Shown here piece by piece: positions 54,319 through 62,976 of a DNA stretch of 64,000 nucleotides. Source of the stretch: Arsenophonus fragariae (GTDB lineage: Bacteria; Pseudomonadota; Gammaproteobacteria; Enterobacterales; Enterobacteriaceae); NCBI GenBank assembly GCA_047291315.1, contig JBDPYZ010000007.1, positions 62,001 to 126,000 of the forward strand, read 5' to 3'. Within the stretch, counting starts at the first letter, position 1. Each line of letters starts with the position of its first letter. The position numbers were made by a program, and so were the translations under genes. The notes under the pieces are model-generated. The model was not told where the DNA came from. It made no database searches and was given only the letters and a program-made list of their open reading frames with translations.

Positions 54319-55387
54319 TTGATGACCATTCAACATTCGCTCCCTGAACAGGCTGATTATCTTTTGTGTAATCAAGCGAAAGGGTCACACCATCGCTGTT
54401 ATTGGCTGTCGCGGTGGTTTTATCCACCAATAACGCCACACTGGCTTCATGGTGCAATTTTATCATCACCCCTGCGGTTGATTTGTTACTGGTGAAATGT
54501 TTCTTCCAGTTACCCCCTGTCCCTAATTTTGTCAGGTCAGGGTTGGTGCCCTTAGACTCATCCCAGCTATAACCCAGTACCCCAACATTAACCACACCTT
54601 CTCCTCGATAGCCAACGCCTAAATTTTCCTGATCGTTGACTTCATAAGAGCGGAAATGCGGTTCCTGTGATTCCGTGATAGTGATTGCACCTGGCACTAA
54701 ACCAAATATCGCATCAACTGGCGCCGTATCGGTCACTAATACCGGCTTGCCTAATGTCCCAGGCTGACCACCGTAGATCACCACGCCCGCTTCTTCGTAC
54801 ACCTTGTTATCAATAGCCTGATCAACAATGTCAAAGTAGGTGGTTGAGTGCATTACAAACAGGTTAATACGATTGAATTTATCACCGTATTTGCGCAGCC
54901 CCTTAGTCAAGGTTTTCTTACCCTCGGTGGCAATATTTGCCGTCACCACCATATCAGCATTAGCGCCAATCGCTGCCCCAAGTGCCGCCAGGGAATATTT
55001 AATATAGCCTTCCAGCGAAGCATCAGCAGCACCAGTACCAACCAGTTCAGAAAACTCGGAGACATCCCGTCCACGGCGCTTAAAGGATTCTTCGGTGATT
55101 TCATAAGGCCCGTATTTCCAAGGGGCTTTGACATCAACGGATTCGCCTGCACCAATTTTCTTACCTGTCACTTTATTCGTAGAATTCACGTCACGATGTT
55201 CAATCGAGCCGTTCATTCGATAAAACGCCCGTTTACGCAAATCCCCTTCAATAAAAACATTATCTAACACAATTGCGCCATTTGAGGCCTGATTGAACAC
55301 CTCAAGATTATCTTGTCGGCGCTCTAAAAATGCGGTCTGGGCTAAATCATTATAAATAATTAAATCACTGTTAACCGTCGTTGCCAT
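54290..55387 (-). CDS. Major capsid protein, C-terminus disrupted
   Basis: Head protein of 365 residues. The body (about 1-310) is a phage major capsid protein: NDLAQTAFLERRQDNLEVFN, then KAPWKYGPYEITEESFKRRG and VLVTDTAPVDAIFGLVPGAI. After about residue 325 there is an Ig-like domain of the Big_1 type (SDGVTLSLDYTKDNQPVQGA and NVEWSSTGGS) that stops early: the last five residues ILWNQ come from Lom sequence. The Ig-like fold is therefore incomplete. The assembly core may still be whole. It follows the scaffold gene by 12 bases. Confidence 0.8.
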   Translation of the reverse strand: MATTVNSDLIIYNDLAQTAFLERRQDNLEVFNQASNGAIVLDNVFIEGDLRKRAFYRMNGSIEHRDVNSTNKVTGKKIGAGESVDVKAPWKYGPYEITEESFKRRGRDVSEFSELVGTGAADASLEGYIKYSLAALGAAIGANADMVVTANIATEGKKTLTKGLRKYGDKFNRINLFVMHSTTYFDIVDQAIDNKVYEEAGVVIYGGQPGTLGKPVLVTDTAPVDAIFGLVPGAITITESQEPHFRSYEVNDQENLGVGYRGEGVVNVGVLGYSWDESKGTNPDLTKLGTGGNWKKHFTSNKSTAGVMIKLHHEASVALLVDKTTATANNSDGVTLSLDYTKDNQPVQGANVEWSSTGGSILWNQ

Positions 55388-55399
55388 TACTTAAATTCC

Positions 55400-56170
55400 T
55401 TACTTTGGTAATCTCAGATAAGCTTCACGTCCGAAACGCCGTACATATTCGGCTTTATCAGTTGAAGACATCTGAGAACGTTTAAAATGTGCGCCACCGG
55501 ATTTACTATCCCCTGAGCCTGTACCGGATGCAGAAGGAAACAAATGCTGGGCGCTTTCTTTTAGCGATTCAATCCATTCAACCGGGGTTAATGGTGTACG
55601 CCCATCTTTCCCCATAATAGGATTGTTTTCTTCATCAACAGCGACGGCCTGACCTTCATCATTGATTTTAAATATGCCCTTGGCACGTAAAATTAAATCG
55701 TCCTGAGCACTGGCCAGCGCGCCAGCTTGACCCGCAGCGGCACGGATTTCATCGCCTAAAACCCGATTACGAAATTTATTGGCAAATGCTTCCGCCTTTT
55801 CCGCCCTTAGCTTTTCAGTCTGAACCTTTTTGTCCACATCATGACGTAATCGTTCCGTCCGCTTATTGATGACTTCATCAATTTTGCCTGCGGCAATGAG
55901 TTTCGCTTCCTCATCGTTTTCAAAACGCTGTAAAACGCCTTTTACTTGCTCTGGGTCTATCCCTTCAAAGCGCTTTAGATTATCGCTTTGTTCTTTGAGC
56001 TTACCGAGTAATTCGCTATTTTTTGCTTTTAAGCCTGTTACCTGCTCATTAACCTGCTTATCGATAATGGCTTGTATTTCCGGTGTGACTTGTCTACCAC
56101 CCCCACCGTCACCGCCATTAGGATCATCCACTTGTGAATGATAGTTGCGATCGATATTTATAATACTCAT
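55400..56170 (-). CDS. Phage scaffold protein
   Basis: A 256-residue, highly charged helical protein upstream of capsid. The glycine-rich start is followed by a long coiled coil (KAKNSELLGKLKEQSDNLKR), a middle NKRTERLRHDVDKKVQTEKL and a C-terminal basic segment ending YVRRFGREAYLRLPK. Position and composition fit a head scaffold. The ATG is preceded by AAGGGGAAAT. No protease domain is visible. Confidence 0.75.
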   Translation of the reverse strand: MSIINIDRNYHSQVDDPNGGDGGGGRQVTPEIQAIIDKQVNEQVTGLKAKNSELLGKLKEQSDNLKRFEGIDPEQVKGVLQRFENDEEAKLIAAGKIDEVINKRTERLRHDVDKKVQTEKLRAEKAEAFANKFRNRVLGDEIRAAAGQAGALASAQDDLILRAKGIFKINDEGQAVAVDEENNPIMGKDGRTPLTPVEWIESLKESAQHLFPSASGTGSGDSKSGGAHFKRSQMSSTDKAEYVRRFGREAYLRLPK

Positions 56171-56284
56171 TATTTCCCCTTGGGATTGTACTCTGCGCCT
56201 TGCGCAGTAAATTAACTCAGCCCTAAACTGAATTCAGCCAATAAAAAAGGCCACCGAAGTGACCTTAATTGCCATCTGTAAACG

Positions 56285-57409
56285 TTAGGTTCCTATTCCC
56301 GCTTCTTTAAATGTCCGTTCGTCTATCGCTCGTAATTGTGCCAAAGAAATAAACTCACCCTTATCGGTATAAAACTGTGATGGATGCATGCCGCCATCGC
56401 GCATTAACCGATAGCGTACTTCGCCAAATACCTGTTTTTGTCGCCAGACGGCTTGCCGTTGTATCCATTTAAAAAAGGTGGTATCCGCAGGGACTTGCCC
56501 ATCCATCGATGCCCGTGTACCTTCCTTCATTTCATCAATATCAATGCCGAGTTCACGCCAGGATTTTGTTATCAACGTTTCAGTCGAACGACAATTAAAG
56601 TGGATCTTGCCGGGACCTTGCAGATAAGGCACCTTGTGTCCTGTCGGTTTGCCATCAAGCGTATATTTCAGCCTATCACGAACAATACAGGCATCGGAGG
56701 TTTTGTTGTCAAGCGTGGATAACCACTGCTTACCTTCCAGTAATTTTTTGTTAACCTCGGCAAACTGATTTCGGGCGATGGCTTGCAGATGATTAATCGC
56801 GGTTTTGGCAATACTGGTCGCATTAGCCCGACTCATTTGTAAACCCCCATCTTTATAACGCTGATTGGCGTGACCCCGTATTTTACGACCGATTTCAACC
56901 GCACTTTCACCATTCAGATAACCCTGACGAACCGTATTATTAATTCTAGCCAAGCGGTCTTTTTCCAAACTGTCAGCCCATTCAGATAATAATTTCCCCT
57001 GAAAGGGGCGCGCCATGACCGACGAGTAAAGCATGTCAGCGGTAAGATCCATTAATGGATATCGGCGAAGAACAGCCTCAGGTATCAGAAAGTTAAATAA
57101 AGCAGGATAATAATCGACCTCATGTTGTGCCTGTGTTTTCATCTCCTGACTTAACAAGGCAAACGCACTGAATACCGCATTTTTATTGATGGCTTTCACC
57201 TTCGAAAGTAATGACGCCATGCGCCGAACAGTAAAACTGTCCGCATCGATATTGACATCATCCAATGAAACAATTAATGCTGCACTTAGCTCTGGATCAT
57301 AGGCATTGAGGGCGTTGACCATCTTTCTTGCAACCCCTGTAGCGTATCGCGACGTGAATAGCGAATGGGCAATGAATTCATCCATCAATCGCGCATTCAG
57401 CGTTCTCAC
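56285..57409 (-). CDS. Phage head morphogenesis protein (SPP1 gp7/Mu F-like)
   Basis: Minor head protein of 374 residues. The C-terminal Mu-F-type domain has NNTVRQGYLNGESAVEIGRK, then WLSTLDNKTSDACIVRD and GKIHFNCRSTETLITKSW, with the cysteine/histidine pattern of the family. The start is GTG, overlapping the portal stop as GTGA. It lies between portal and scaffold as usual. Confidence 0.85.
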   Translation of the reverse strand: MRTLNARLMDEFIAHSLFTSRYATGVARKMVNALNAYDPELSAALIVSLDDVNIDADSFTVRRMASLLSKVKAINKNAVFSAFALLSQEMKTQAQHEVDYYPALFNFLIPEAVLRRYPLMDLTADMLYSSVMARPFQGKLLSEWADSLEKDRLARINNTVRQGYLNGESAVEIGRKIRGHANQRYKDGGLQMSRANATSIAKTAINHLQAIARNQFAEVNKKLLEGKQWLSTLDNKTSDACIVRDRLKYTLDGKPTGHKVPYLQGPGKIHFNCRSTETLITKSWRELGIDIDEMKEGTRASMDGQVPADTTFFKWIQRQAVWRQKQVFGEVRYRLMRDGGMHPSQFYTDKGEFISLAQLRAIDERTFKEAGIGT

Positions 57410-58776
57410 CTTTCACCTGTCATAATGGGTTGTTGATTATTAAGCACATCCACCACCTCATCAACCTCATCAGACGGGTTGATAATATCAAATTTTTGCA
57501 AGCTACGAACCAGGTCAGACTGACGGATGGCGCCAGATTGCCAGGCGGCCACTATCTCTCTTATCATCGTGCTATCGGCAATATGATTGACCAAATCACG
57601 GTTAATTTCGAATGAACAGTCATCAGGCTTCAATCCCAGGTATTCCGCGCACCACTTTAACCCTTTAGTCAAGGCTTCTGACACATTCGAGCAGCAAATA
57701 CTCAGCACAGAAGTTTGGGCATTGATTTCACCCACCGACTGAATAACCGTTTTGACTTTGCTATCAGCAGATACCAGTTGCGCCCCTAACGCCACCATAT
57801 AATCACGCTTGCTATCCATCGCTTCTTTCGCCAACATATTAGGCTGTGCCTGGACATAACCATAAGCACTATTCTCAGGGAGCAAAATAGGTGATCGGGA
57901 ACCGACCAATATCCCCTTTTTCTCCAGCCAGTCTCGCCATTCATCACTTAAACCACCAATATAGGGTTGCACCTGACCACAAAAAAACACCGAGTCTTCA
58001 TAGTCAGCTGAATTTCGGTAGTGGCCCAGATTGATTTTAGCCAACCCAAGCAATGGGGCTTCATCAATAGTGTGATCATTATTTTGCGCCCCAATAAAGG
58101 TAAACGGAATTTCATCCCAGGCACCTCCACTCCTACGCTCAGGAATATATTCAGCATCAATTTGATAAACGCTGCTGCCTGCCGGTTTACGATAAACCCG
58201 ACAGATGAATTTTCCTTCTTCGATAGCGAGAACACGATATTGGATCACATCCTTAAACCCAAATCCGTCCTGTTCTTCTACTGTTTCACGTAATACCACC
58301 AGGGTTAAGATACTACGACCATTAATCCGTTGCGTTCGCCAGTTGATGATGTCTTCCGCTTTGTACTGAAAGAGATAAACCTGTTTTGACACATTATTGT
58401 AATCAACATATAGACCATGTCGCCCAACCTCTAGGATTGATTCCAGTGACGATTGCGCCAGTTGATAAAGACTGGCACCCGCCCCATCCGCGTCCCCTTT
58501 CAGGTAATCCAGATTTTCTACAACCGCGACCAACGGATCTTTTTTAAAAGCCATCCCTATCATCCCATTACGGGTATTGCCCGTTATCGGATAGAAAACC
58601 GCCCGATCCTGATAATCCCTATTACGCTTCTGTTTGCGATTTTTATCAGATTCTTCCAGCAATGGGAGGTGTGATTGAATATCATCCCCCCCTTGACATA
58701 CTGTGCGAACCAGCGACCATTGCGACACAAGCAATTTGTATTCAGGACGGGTAAAATCAACATTTGTCATACTCAT
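57406..58776 (-). CDS. Phage portal protein (DUF4055 type)
   Basis: Portal of about 456 residues forming the DNA entry vertex. The N-terminal segment RPEYKLLVSQWSLVRTVCQG and the middle RQKRNRDYQDRAVFYP-like motif (here RKQKRNRDYQDRAVFYPITG) fit the DUF4055 portal family. Later parts read HYRNSADYEDSVFFCGQVQP and IGEINAQTSVLSICCSNVSE. I use the ATG at 58776, overlapping the terminase stop by one base. Intact. Confidence 0.85.
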   Translation of the reverse strand: MSMTNVDFTRPEYKLLVSQWSLVRTVCQGGDDIQSHLPLLEESDKNRKQKRNRDYQDRAVFYPITGNTRNGMIGMAFKKDPLVAVVENLDYLKGDADGAGASLYQLAQSSLESILEVGRHGLYVDYNNVSKQVYLFQYKAEDIINWRTQRINGRSILTLVVLRETVEEQDGFGFKDVIQYRVLAIEEGKFICRVYRKPAGSSVYQIDAEYIPERRSGGAWDEIPFTFIGAQNNDHTIDEAPLLGLAKINLGHYRNSADYEDSVFFCGQVQPYIGGLSDEWRDWLEKKGILVGSRSPILLPENSAYGYVQAQPNMLAKEAMDSKRDYMVALGAQLVSADSKVKTVIQSVGEINAQTSVLSICCSNVSEALTKGLKWCAEYLGLKPDDCSFEINRDLVNHIADSTMIREIVAAWQSGAIRQSDLVRSLQKFDIINPSDEVDEVVDVLNNQQPIMTGER

Positions 58777-60262
58777 CAAAAGGTGGTTCCTAAATTAATT
58801 TCAAAGGCGGGGCGCTGTTTATTTTTTCTGCTGACCGCAAAATACCGGAATGCATCTGCATCATGAGAGGTAAAATCATGAAGAGGTTTATCTTTCCAGC
58901 AACCACGCTTGTCATCCCATGCTTTGCGATAAGCTTCTAAATTAGCAATGCCATCAGCACATTGATATTCCTCAAAGACGCAGCCAGGCAATATTTCACG
59001 CACCGCTTCGATACCTTCGTCAATGGAGAGTCTTGGCACCACGTCAAATCTTATTGTGTATTTTTGTCCATCAATGTCATAGCCTCTTCTGGCGATCTCA
59101 CGCCTGGATTTAGCATCAGAGCCGAATTCACGATTATCGATATCATGTGGCGCATTGTGACTGGCGTAGGTATAGCCTTTGTCTTTCAACACTTTCATAT
59201 AATGTCGCAAACCCTCGCCACTATTTGAGTAGTGATCGATAACATGAAATTCCTTGCCAACTTCACGGACAAACCAGATTGACGTAGAGTCACCGACACC
59301 GATATCCCAAAAGGTATGAACGGGTAAATGTCCGTTATCCGGTAATTGACCAATGCGTCTGTTTTGATAAAGATAACGAAATTGTTTTGCGTAATATGCC
59401 CCTTCTACCGATTGCAGGAAGGCTTCAGCGGGTAGTGAAGGATATTCCCGCTTCATATCATCACCGAGCGTTTTCTCTTTGGCGTAATACCAGGCTTTTT
59501 GTCTGTCGGTTAAGTGAATATTATGTTTATCGTCTAACTCAGCAAAATAATCAATCAGCCGTTGGGGGATTGGCTCTACCGGATCAATCCCATAATGAGA
59601 ATTTTGCCACCAGGGGAAAAAAAGAATTTCCAGTCTAACGGCGAAAGGGTTTTCGACTGAATCTGTGCTTTTTCGGCAGACTGACAATAATCATAAAAAT
59701 AACCCGCTCGGCCTTCTGCCGTGCTTTCTATTGTTGTAAAACAATCACTCGATACCGCTTCAAAGGCACCGGTAACAATCTCGCGGGCTTTATCGGGATA
59801 TTTTGCACATATTTTACCAAATTCAGAGACATGTAAATAGCGTAAGGTACCCCCCCGAAATGAGGTGCTAATGTAAAGTGAGCCGCCTTTCTTAAAAACT
59901 AATTCCCCTACAGAATCATTACTGGCAGAATTAGCTGCTTTGATTTCAAACGGAAGTTTATCGTAAGCGTACTTGATTTTTTCTCTGAATAGTCGCTTGG
60001 CATCAACTAAAGTATGGGCAATTAACGCACACCTGGCAGACTCAAATAATGCCGCATCAAGTTGTATGATACATACTTCTGTAGTGAAACCCAGTTGGCG
60101 GGCTTTAAGAATAATGTTTCGGGTGTGCATCCCTTCAAAATAGGCTAACTGCTCGGGCGTCATGTTGAAGCGAATGGATTTACCCGTTTTATCCGTTACC
60201 CAATAGAGATGGTTTAGCCGCCAACGCTTATTGCGCAATAACGCCAAATGTCGTCGCTTCAT
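58776..60262 (-). pseudogene. Terminase large subunit, frameshifted in a T run
   Basis: ATPase-nuclease that packages phage DNA. The N-terminal part (60262 to about 59610) carries the ATPase region: ARQLGFTTEVCIIQLDAALF, HVSEFGKICAKYPDKAREI and TIESTAEGRAGYFYDYCQ. The C-terminal part carries the nuclease region: HTFWDIGVGDSTSIWFVREV, SHNAPHDIDNREFGSDAKSR and ADAFRYFAVS. The frames join at a run of seven T near 59620. The first frame goes LDWKFFFSPGG, the second LEILFFPWWQNSHYGIDP; eight T would restore WKFFFFPWWQN. So a single base is lost, or slippage restores some protein. Confidence 0.85.
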
Positions 60263-60264
60263 GG

Positions 60265-60783
60265 TTATCCTTTGGATAATTCATCCATAAGATTAGAAAT
60301 ACTCTCTGATACCGCGTTCCTGTCACCACTATCAATATTGTATGATTCTCGTTCACCCTTGATTAGTTTAATTTGGGCATCAACGCCTGCGGTAATGGTA
60401 CGGGCAATTGCAGCATGATTATCTTCGGTGATGTCGACATTATTCAGAAATACTCTTAGCTTGTTTGTGATCCTTTTCCATCCCACCAAATCAGCACGAT
60501 GGCCCAATACAACCTCTGCTGCTTCGCTGGCTGCCTGTTCGATAATGTCTTCGTCAGTAGGCTTTTTTGACTGCGTACTAATCCCGCGTTCTTCGTTATG
60601 AACCAGCTTGGTTCTTGTTGCTTCCCTGACCTTTTCAGTCAGATTTCTTAGCCAACCATTCTTTTTTGCCCGCTTTCGGATAGCACCTTCAGTAACACCA
60701 TGTTTATCAGCTATAGCGCGTACAGACAAAGATCCTGCCCGGTAAGCGGATTCAATCGCCTCCCAATCCGATTTTTTTGCCAT
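60265..60783 (-). CDS. Terminase small subunit
   Basis: DNA-recognition subunit of the packaging enzyme, 172 residues. The N-terminal helix-turn-helix reads DWEAIESAYRAGSLSVRAIA followed by HGVTEGAIRKRAKKNGW. The rest is helical, with an acidic C-terminus. It sits two bases before the large subunit on the same strand. Confidence 0.85.
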   Translation of the reverse strand: MAKKSDWEAIESAYRAGSLSVRAIADKHGVTEGAIRKRAKKNGWLRNLTEKVREATRTKLVHNEERGISTQSKKPTDEDIIEQAASEAAEVVLGHRADLVGWKRITNKLRVFLNNVDITEDNHAAIARTITAGVDAQIKLIKGERESYNIDSGDRNAVSESISNLMDELSKG

Positions 60784-60799
60784 ATCTTTACCTTAATAA

Positions 60800-60997
60800 T
60801 TATTGCTTTGTTGTTGATCTTGCCCACCGTTTAGCCTGATTTAGACAATCCGCTATTATCCTGCCCCGTTTGCTGGCGGGTTGTTTGCGGTAATAACGGA
60901 TAGCTTCGGTTGTGGCTAAGCTGGCAATAGAGATAGAAAAGCCGAGCTTCATTAACTCGGCCTTAACATTGGCTTCGATGAATTGTTCGGGAGTCAT
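60800..60997 (-). CDS. Small phage protein of unknown function
   Basis: A 65-residue predicted protein starting MTPEQFIEANVKAELMKLGF and ending in a basic tail. A weak AAGG motif lies before the ATG. It is in line with the Rha and terminase genes with short gaps, so it is probably real. I do not recognise the family. Confidence 0.6.
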   Translation of the reverse strand: MTPEQFIEANVKAELMKLGFSISIASLATTEAIRYYRKQPASKRGRIIADCLNQAKRWARSTTKQ

Positions 60998-61009
60998 AAT
61001 ATATTTACC

Positions 61010-61585
61010 TTATCCTTCTAACTTCATGCTACCACCACCAATTAAATCAAGTGGTATTTGGGATAATTCCCTCACTGACTTTTCGGCCTTTTTAAGGATA
61101 GATAAATCATCTTTTCGTTTACATAATCTGCGACCTGCATCAGAAGAATCTTCATCAGATGCTTTCCGCGCGGTAGCAACAATATTTTGTAATTGTTGTA
61201 TAGTAGAAGCTAATCCTTTATTTTCCTCTAACTCGGTCATGTAGTCGAAGACTTGAGCCTGTAACTCATAGCTATAACTCATTGCCATTAGACAGGCTTC
61301 ACGCTTAGGGAATCGGTAAATTTTACGAGTCGCCTGAGCGCCGTTTCCAGCGGTGAAAATATCATCAGCCAAAAATTTGGCCGATGTCTCACCAAGAACC
61401 TTAGGGACTTTAACCATGAAATGTTTATGTTGAAGTCGGGTATATTTTTTACAGGGAAACGTTAATCCCTCTGCTTCCGCTTTTGATTTCCGGTCAGCAT
61501 TAATGTAGTCGACCATTTCCAGACTGATCATCGTTGGCATTTCTGTTACCAGGAAATTTGCTTTCTTCGTTGTTACTGATTTCAT
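61010..61585 (-). CDS. Rha family regulatory protein
   Basis: A 191-residue phage regulator. The N-terminal domain reads MPTMISLEMVDYINADRKSK, then YTRLQHKHFMVKVPKVLGE and KIYRFPKREACLMAMSYSYE with LQAQVFDYMTELEE, a Rha pattern. The C-terminal part is helical and basic. Rha proteins can interfere with infection where host factors are missing, or act as antirepressors. A spaced direct repeat lies just upstream. Confidence 0.8.
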   Translation of the reverse strand: MKSVTTKKANFLVTEMPTMISLEMVDYINADRKSKAEAEGLTFPCKKYTRLQHKHFMVKVPKVLGETSAKFLADDIFTAGNGAQATRKIYRFPKREACLMAMSYSYELQAQVFDYMTELEENKGLASTIQQLQNIVATARKASDEDSSDAGRRLCKRKDDLSILKKAEKSVRELSQIPLDLIGGGSMKLEG

Positions 61586-61619
61586 CGTACTTTTCCTTAT
61601 AGAAAATCGAACCTGCTCA

Positions 61620-61645
61620 CACAGAAAAGCCGCCCACAGAAAAGC
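61620..61645. repeat. Short direct repeat upstream of Rha gene
   Basis: CACAGAAAAGC occurs at 61620-61630 and again at 61635-61645, a 15-base period. Further CAGAAA/TTTCTGT elements (near 61677-61690) lie in the same leader between the lysis genes and the Rha gene. A regulator binding region is possible. Confidence 0.4.
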
Positions 61646-61727
61646 ACCATTTTAAACGGCGATTCTCAGGCTCGACTTTCTGTAAGGTTCTGTGTTTGAT
61701 TAATGCGCGGTGAGGGCGCAGTGATTG

Positions 61728-61997
61728 TTAAGATTTCGATGTGTTAAGTATTGATTTATTGACGCTGTGTTTTGATGTAACCCTGAAGCCCCAGTATTTG
61801 AGCGGTAACCGTAGCAATTTGCTCTCGTACGGTGTAATAAGCCTGTTCAGCGTCTGGTGTAAGTCTGAGGGAGGCGCCATCATCCACGCCGCTGGAGGAA
61901 GGGGGACCGGACTCTTTTGGGCAGGTGGCATTGACCCGCAGCCGCTTAAAACCCCGAGCAACATCCAGCCTAAGTGCCTCAATCCTCTGTCTTGCAT
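61728..61997 (-). CDS. Rz1-like outer-membrane spanin
   Basis: Outer-membrane spanin nested in a different frame within the Rz gene. The start MQDRGLRHLGWMLLGVLSGC has a lipobox LSGC with the lipidated cysteine at residue 20. A proline-rich stretch (SPVPLPPAAWMMAPPSD) follows, as in Rz1. It continues about 28 bases past the Rz stop, giving 89 residues, longer than lambda Rz1 (60). Confidence 0.82.
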   Translation of the reverse strand: MQDRGLRHLGWMLLGVLSGCGSMPPAQKSPVPLPPAAWMMAPPSDLHQTLNRLITPYESKLLRLPLKYWGFRVTSKHSVNKSILNTSKS

Positions 61998-62208
61998 GGG
62001 TTAATTCCTGATAATGTTTTTTGTCCATCTCGGCCAGCCGGTCAAACTGAATACGTTGGGTCTGTATCTGATGTTCGGTTTTTTCCGCCTGTTGCCGGGC
62101 ATACTCCGCTTTCACCTGCCAAAGGGTGGACTCTGAGCGATAATGCATCAGGCCAATCGACAGGGTCGTTATCACGGCCAGCAGGACAAGCAGTGATCCG
62201 CGCATCAT
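61756..62208 (-). CDS. Rz-like inner-membrane spanin
   Basis: Inner-membrane spanin of about 150 residues from the ATG at 62208. One N-terminal membrane anchor (LLVLLAVITTLSIGLM) is followed by a periplasmic coiled coil (KAEYARQQAEKTEHQIQTQR) and a C-terminal globular part. It pairs with Rz1 across the periplasm to fuse the two membranes in the last step of lysis. The start overlaps the endolysin stop as ATGA. Confidence 0.85.
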   Translation of the reverse strand: MMRGSLLVLLAVITTLSIGLMHYRSESTLWQVKAEYARQQAEKTEHQIQTQRIQFDRLAEMDKKHYQELTHARQRIEALRLDVARGFKRLRVNATCPKESGPPSSSGVDDGASLRLTPDAEQAYYTVREQIATVTAQILGLQGYIKTQRQ

Positions 62209-62630
62209 GACAAAAATCTCTCCCGTTCCGCCGCTCGCCATCTGACCAGTCCAGTCAGTTTTTCCCCGTCAGCATAGACCCAGCGGTTAAATTCATCGGC
62301 CGCGCCCGCATAATCGCCCGTATTAAGTTTGTTTAACAGGGTCGAAGTAGTAAATTCTTCCTCACCGATGTTAAAGAGCAGTGATACCAGCGCATTAAAC
62401 TGTGCCTGCGTCAACGTGACCGCCACAAGCTGGTTAATTATTTCCTCTGTCTGCCGGATTTCATCCTTTAAAAACCTTTCCGCCTGTGACTGACTGATAA
62501 TCATCTCCGCTGTTACACCTTGCGTATGACCATAGCCAATCGTCCAGCGTCCTGCCGGACAGCGATAAGCCCGCAGGCGACACCCCTCAAACTGTTTAAT
62601 CCGACTTATTCCCTCGTCGCTGGTTGTCAT
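62205..62630 (-). CDS. Phage endolysin (GH24 lysozyme)
   Basis: Muramidase of 141 residues that degrades peptidoglycan after holin opening. The catalytic glutamate is E15 in IKQFEGCRLRAY. The rest of the active site is RCPAGRWTIGYGHTQG, with C24 in the place of the T4 aspartate and T30 downstream, a variation known in the P1 Lyz group. No signal or SAR anchor is seen, so export depends on holin. It overlaps holin by 35 bases. Confidence 0.92.
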   Translation of the reverse strand: MTTSDEGISRIKQFEGCRLRAYRCPAGRWTIGYGHTQGVTAEMIISQSQAERFLKDEIRQTEEIINQLVAVTLTQAQFNALVSLLFNIGEEEFTTSTLLNKLNTGDYAGAADEFNRWVYADGEKLTGLVRWRAAERERFLS

Positions 62631-62976
62631 CTTTTTTAGTCCCTGTTTTCTGCTTTTTAATGGATAACCAGGTCCCTCTGAGCGGCAGTGAAGCCGTTAA
62701 TGTCTCCCCCAGAAAATCGGTGCCAATGTAACCGATAAAAACACTGGTCAGATAGACAAGACGCGAACTTAATCCTAAAAACTCCAGCAGGTCACGCGCA
62801 AACCACGCAATAATCGCGCATATCGTGGCATCAATTAGCGTCTTACGCCATTTTTTCTCCTGATATCTGCCGCGCAGCCACGCCATCAGAAACGCCAACA
62901 TCGCACCTACACCCTGCTCTTTAATCGAAACAAGAAAAACGCAAACGCTCTCCCATGGCTCGGTTAGTTTGTCCAT
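62596..62976 (-). CDS. Lambda S-type holin
   Basis: Inner-membrane pore former that triggers lysis. It resembles lambda S: KEQGVGAMLAFLMAWLRGRY, IDATICAIIAWFARDLLEFL and YLTSVFIGYIGTDFLGE, giving three membrane spans, then a basic C-terminal tail. Two starts are possible: ATG at 62976, overlapping the endA stop as TAATG, or ATG at 62991, which adds MGKTL with one lysine. This resembles the lambda S107/S105 dual start, where the longer product is the inhibitor. Confidence 0.88.
   Translation of the reverse strand: MDKLTEPWESVCVFLVSIKEQGVGAMLAFLMAWLRGRYQEKKWRKTLIDATICAIIAWFARDLLEFLGLSSRLVYLTSVFIGYIGTDFLGETLTASLPLRGTWLSIKKQKTGTKKDDNQRRGNKSD

Noticed and set aside
61620..61645. Direct repeat before the Rha gene as a CRISPR or iteron array
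   Set aside because: Only two clear copies of 11 bases; kept as a simple repeat.
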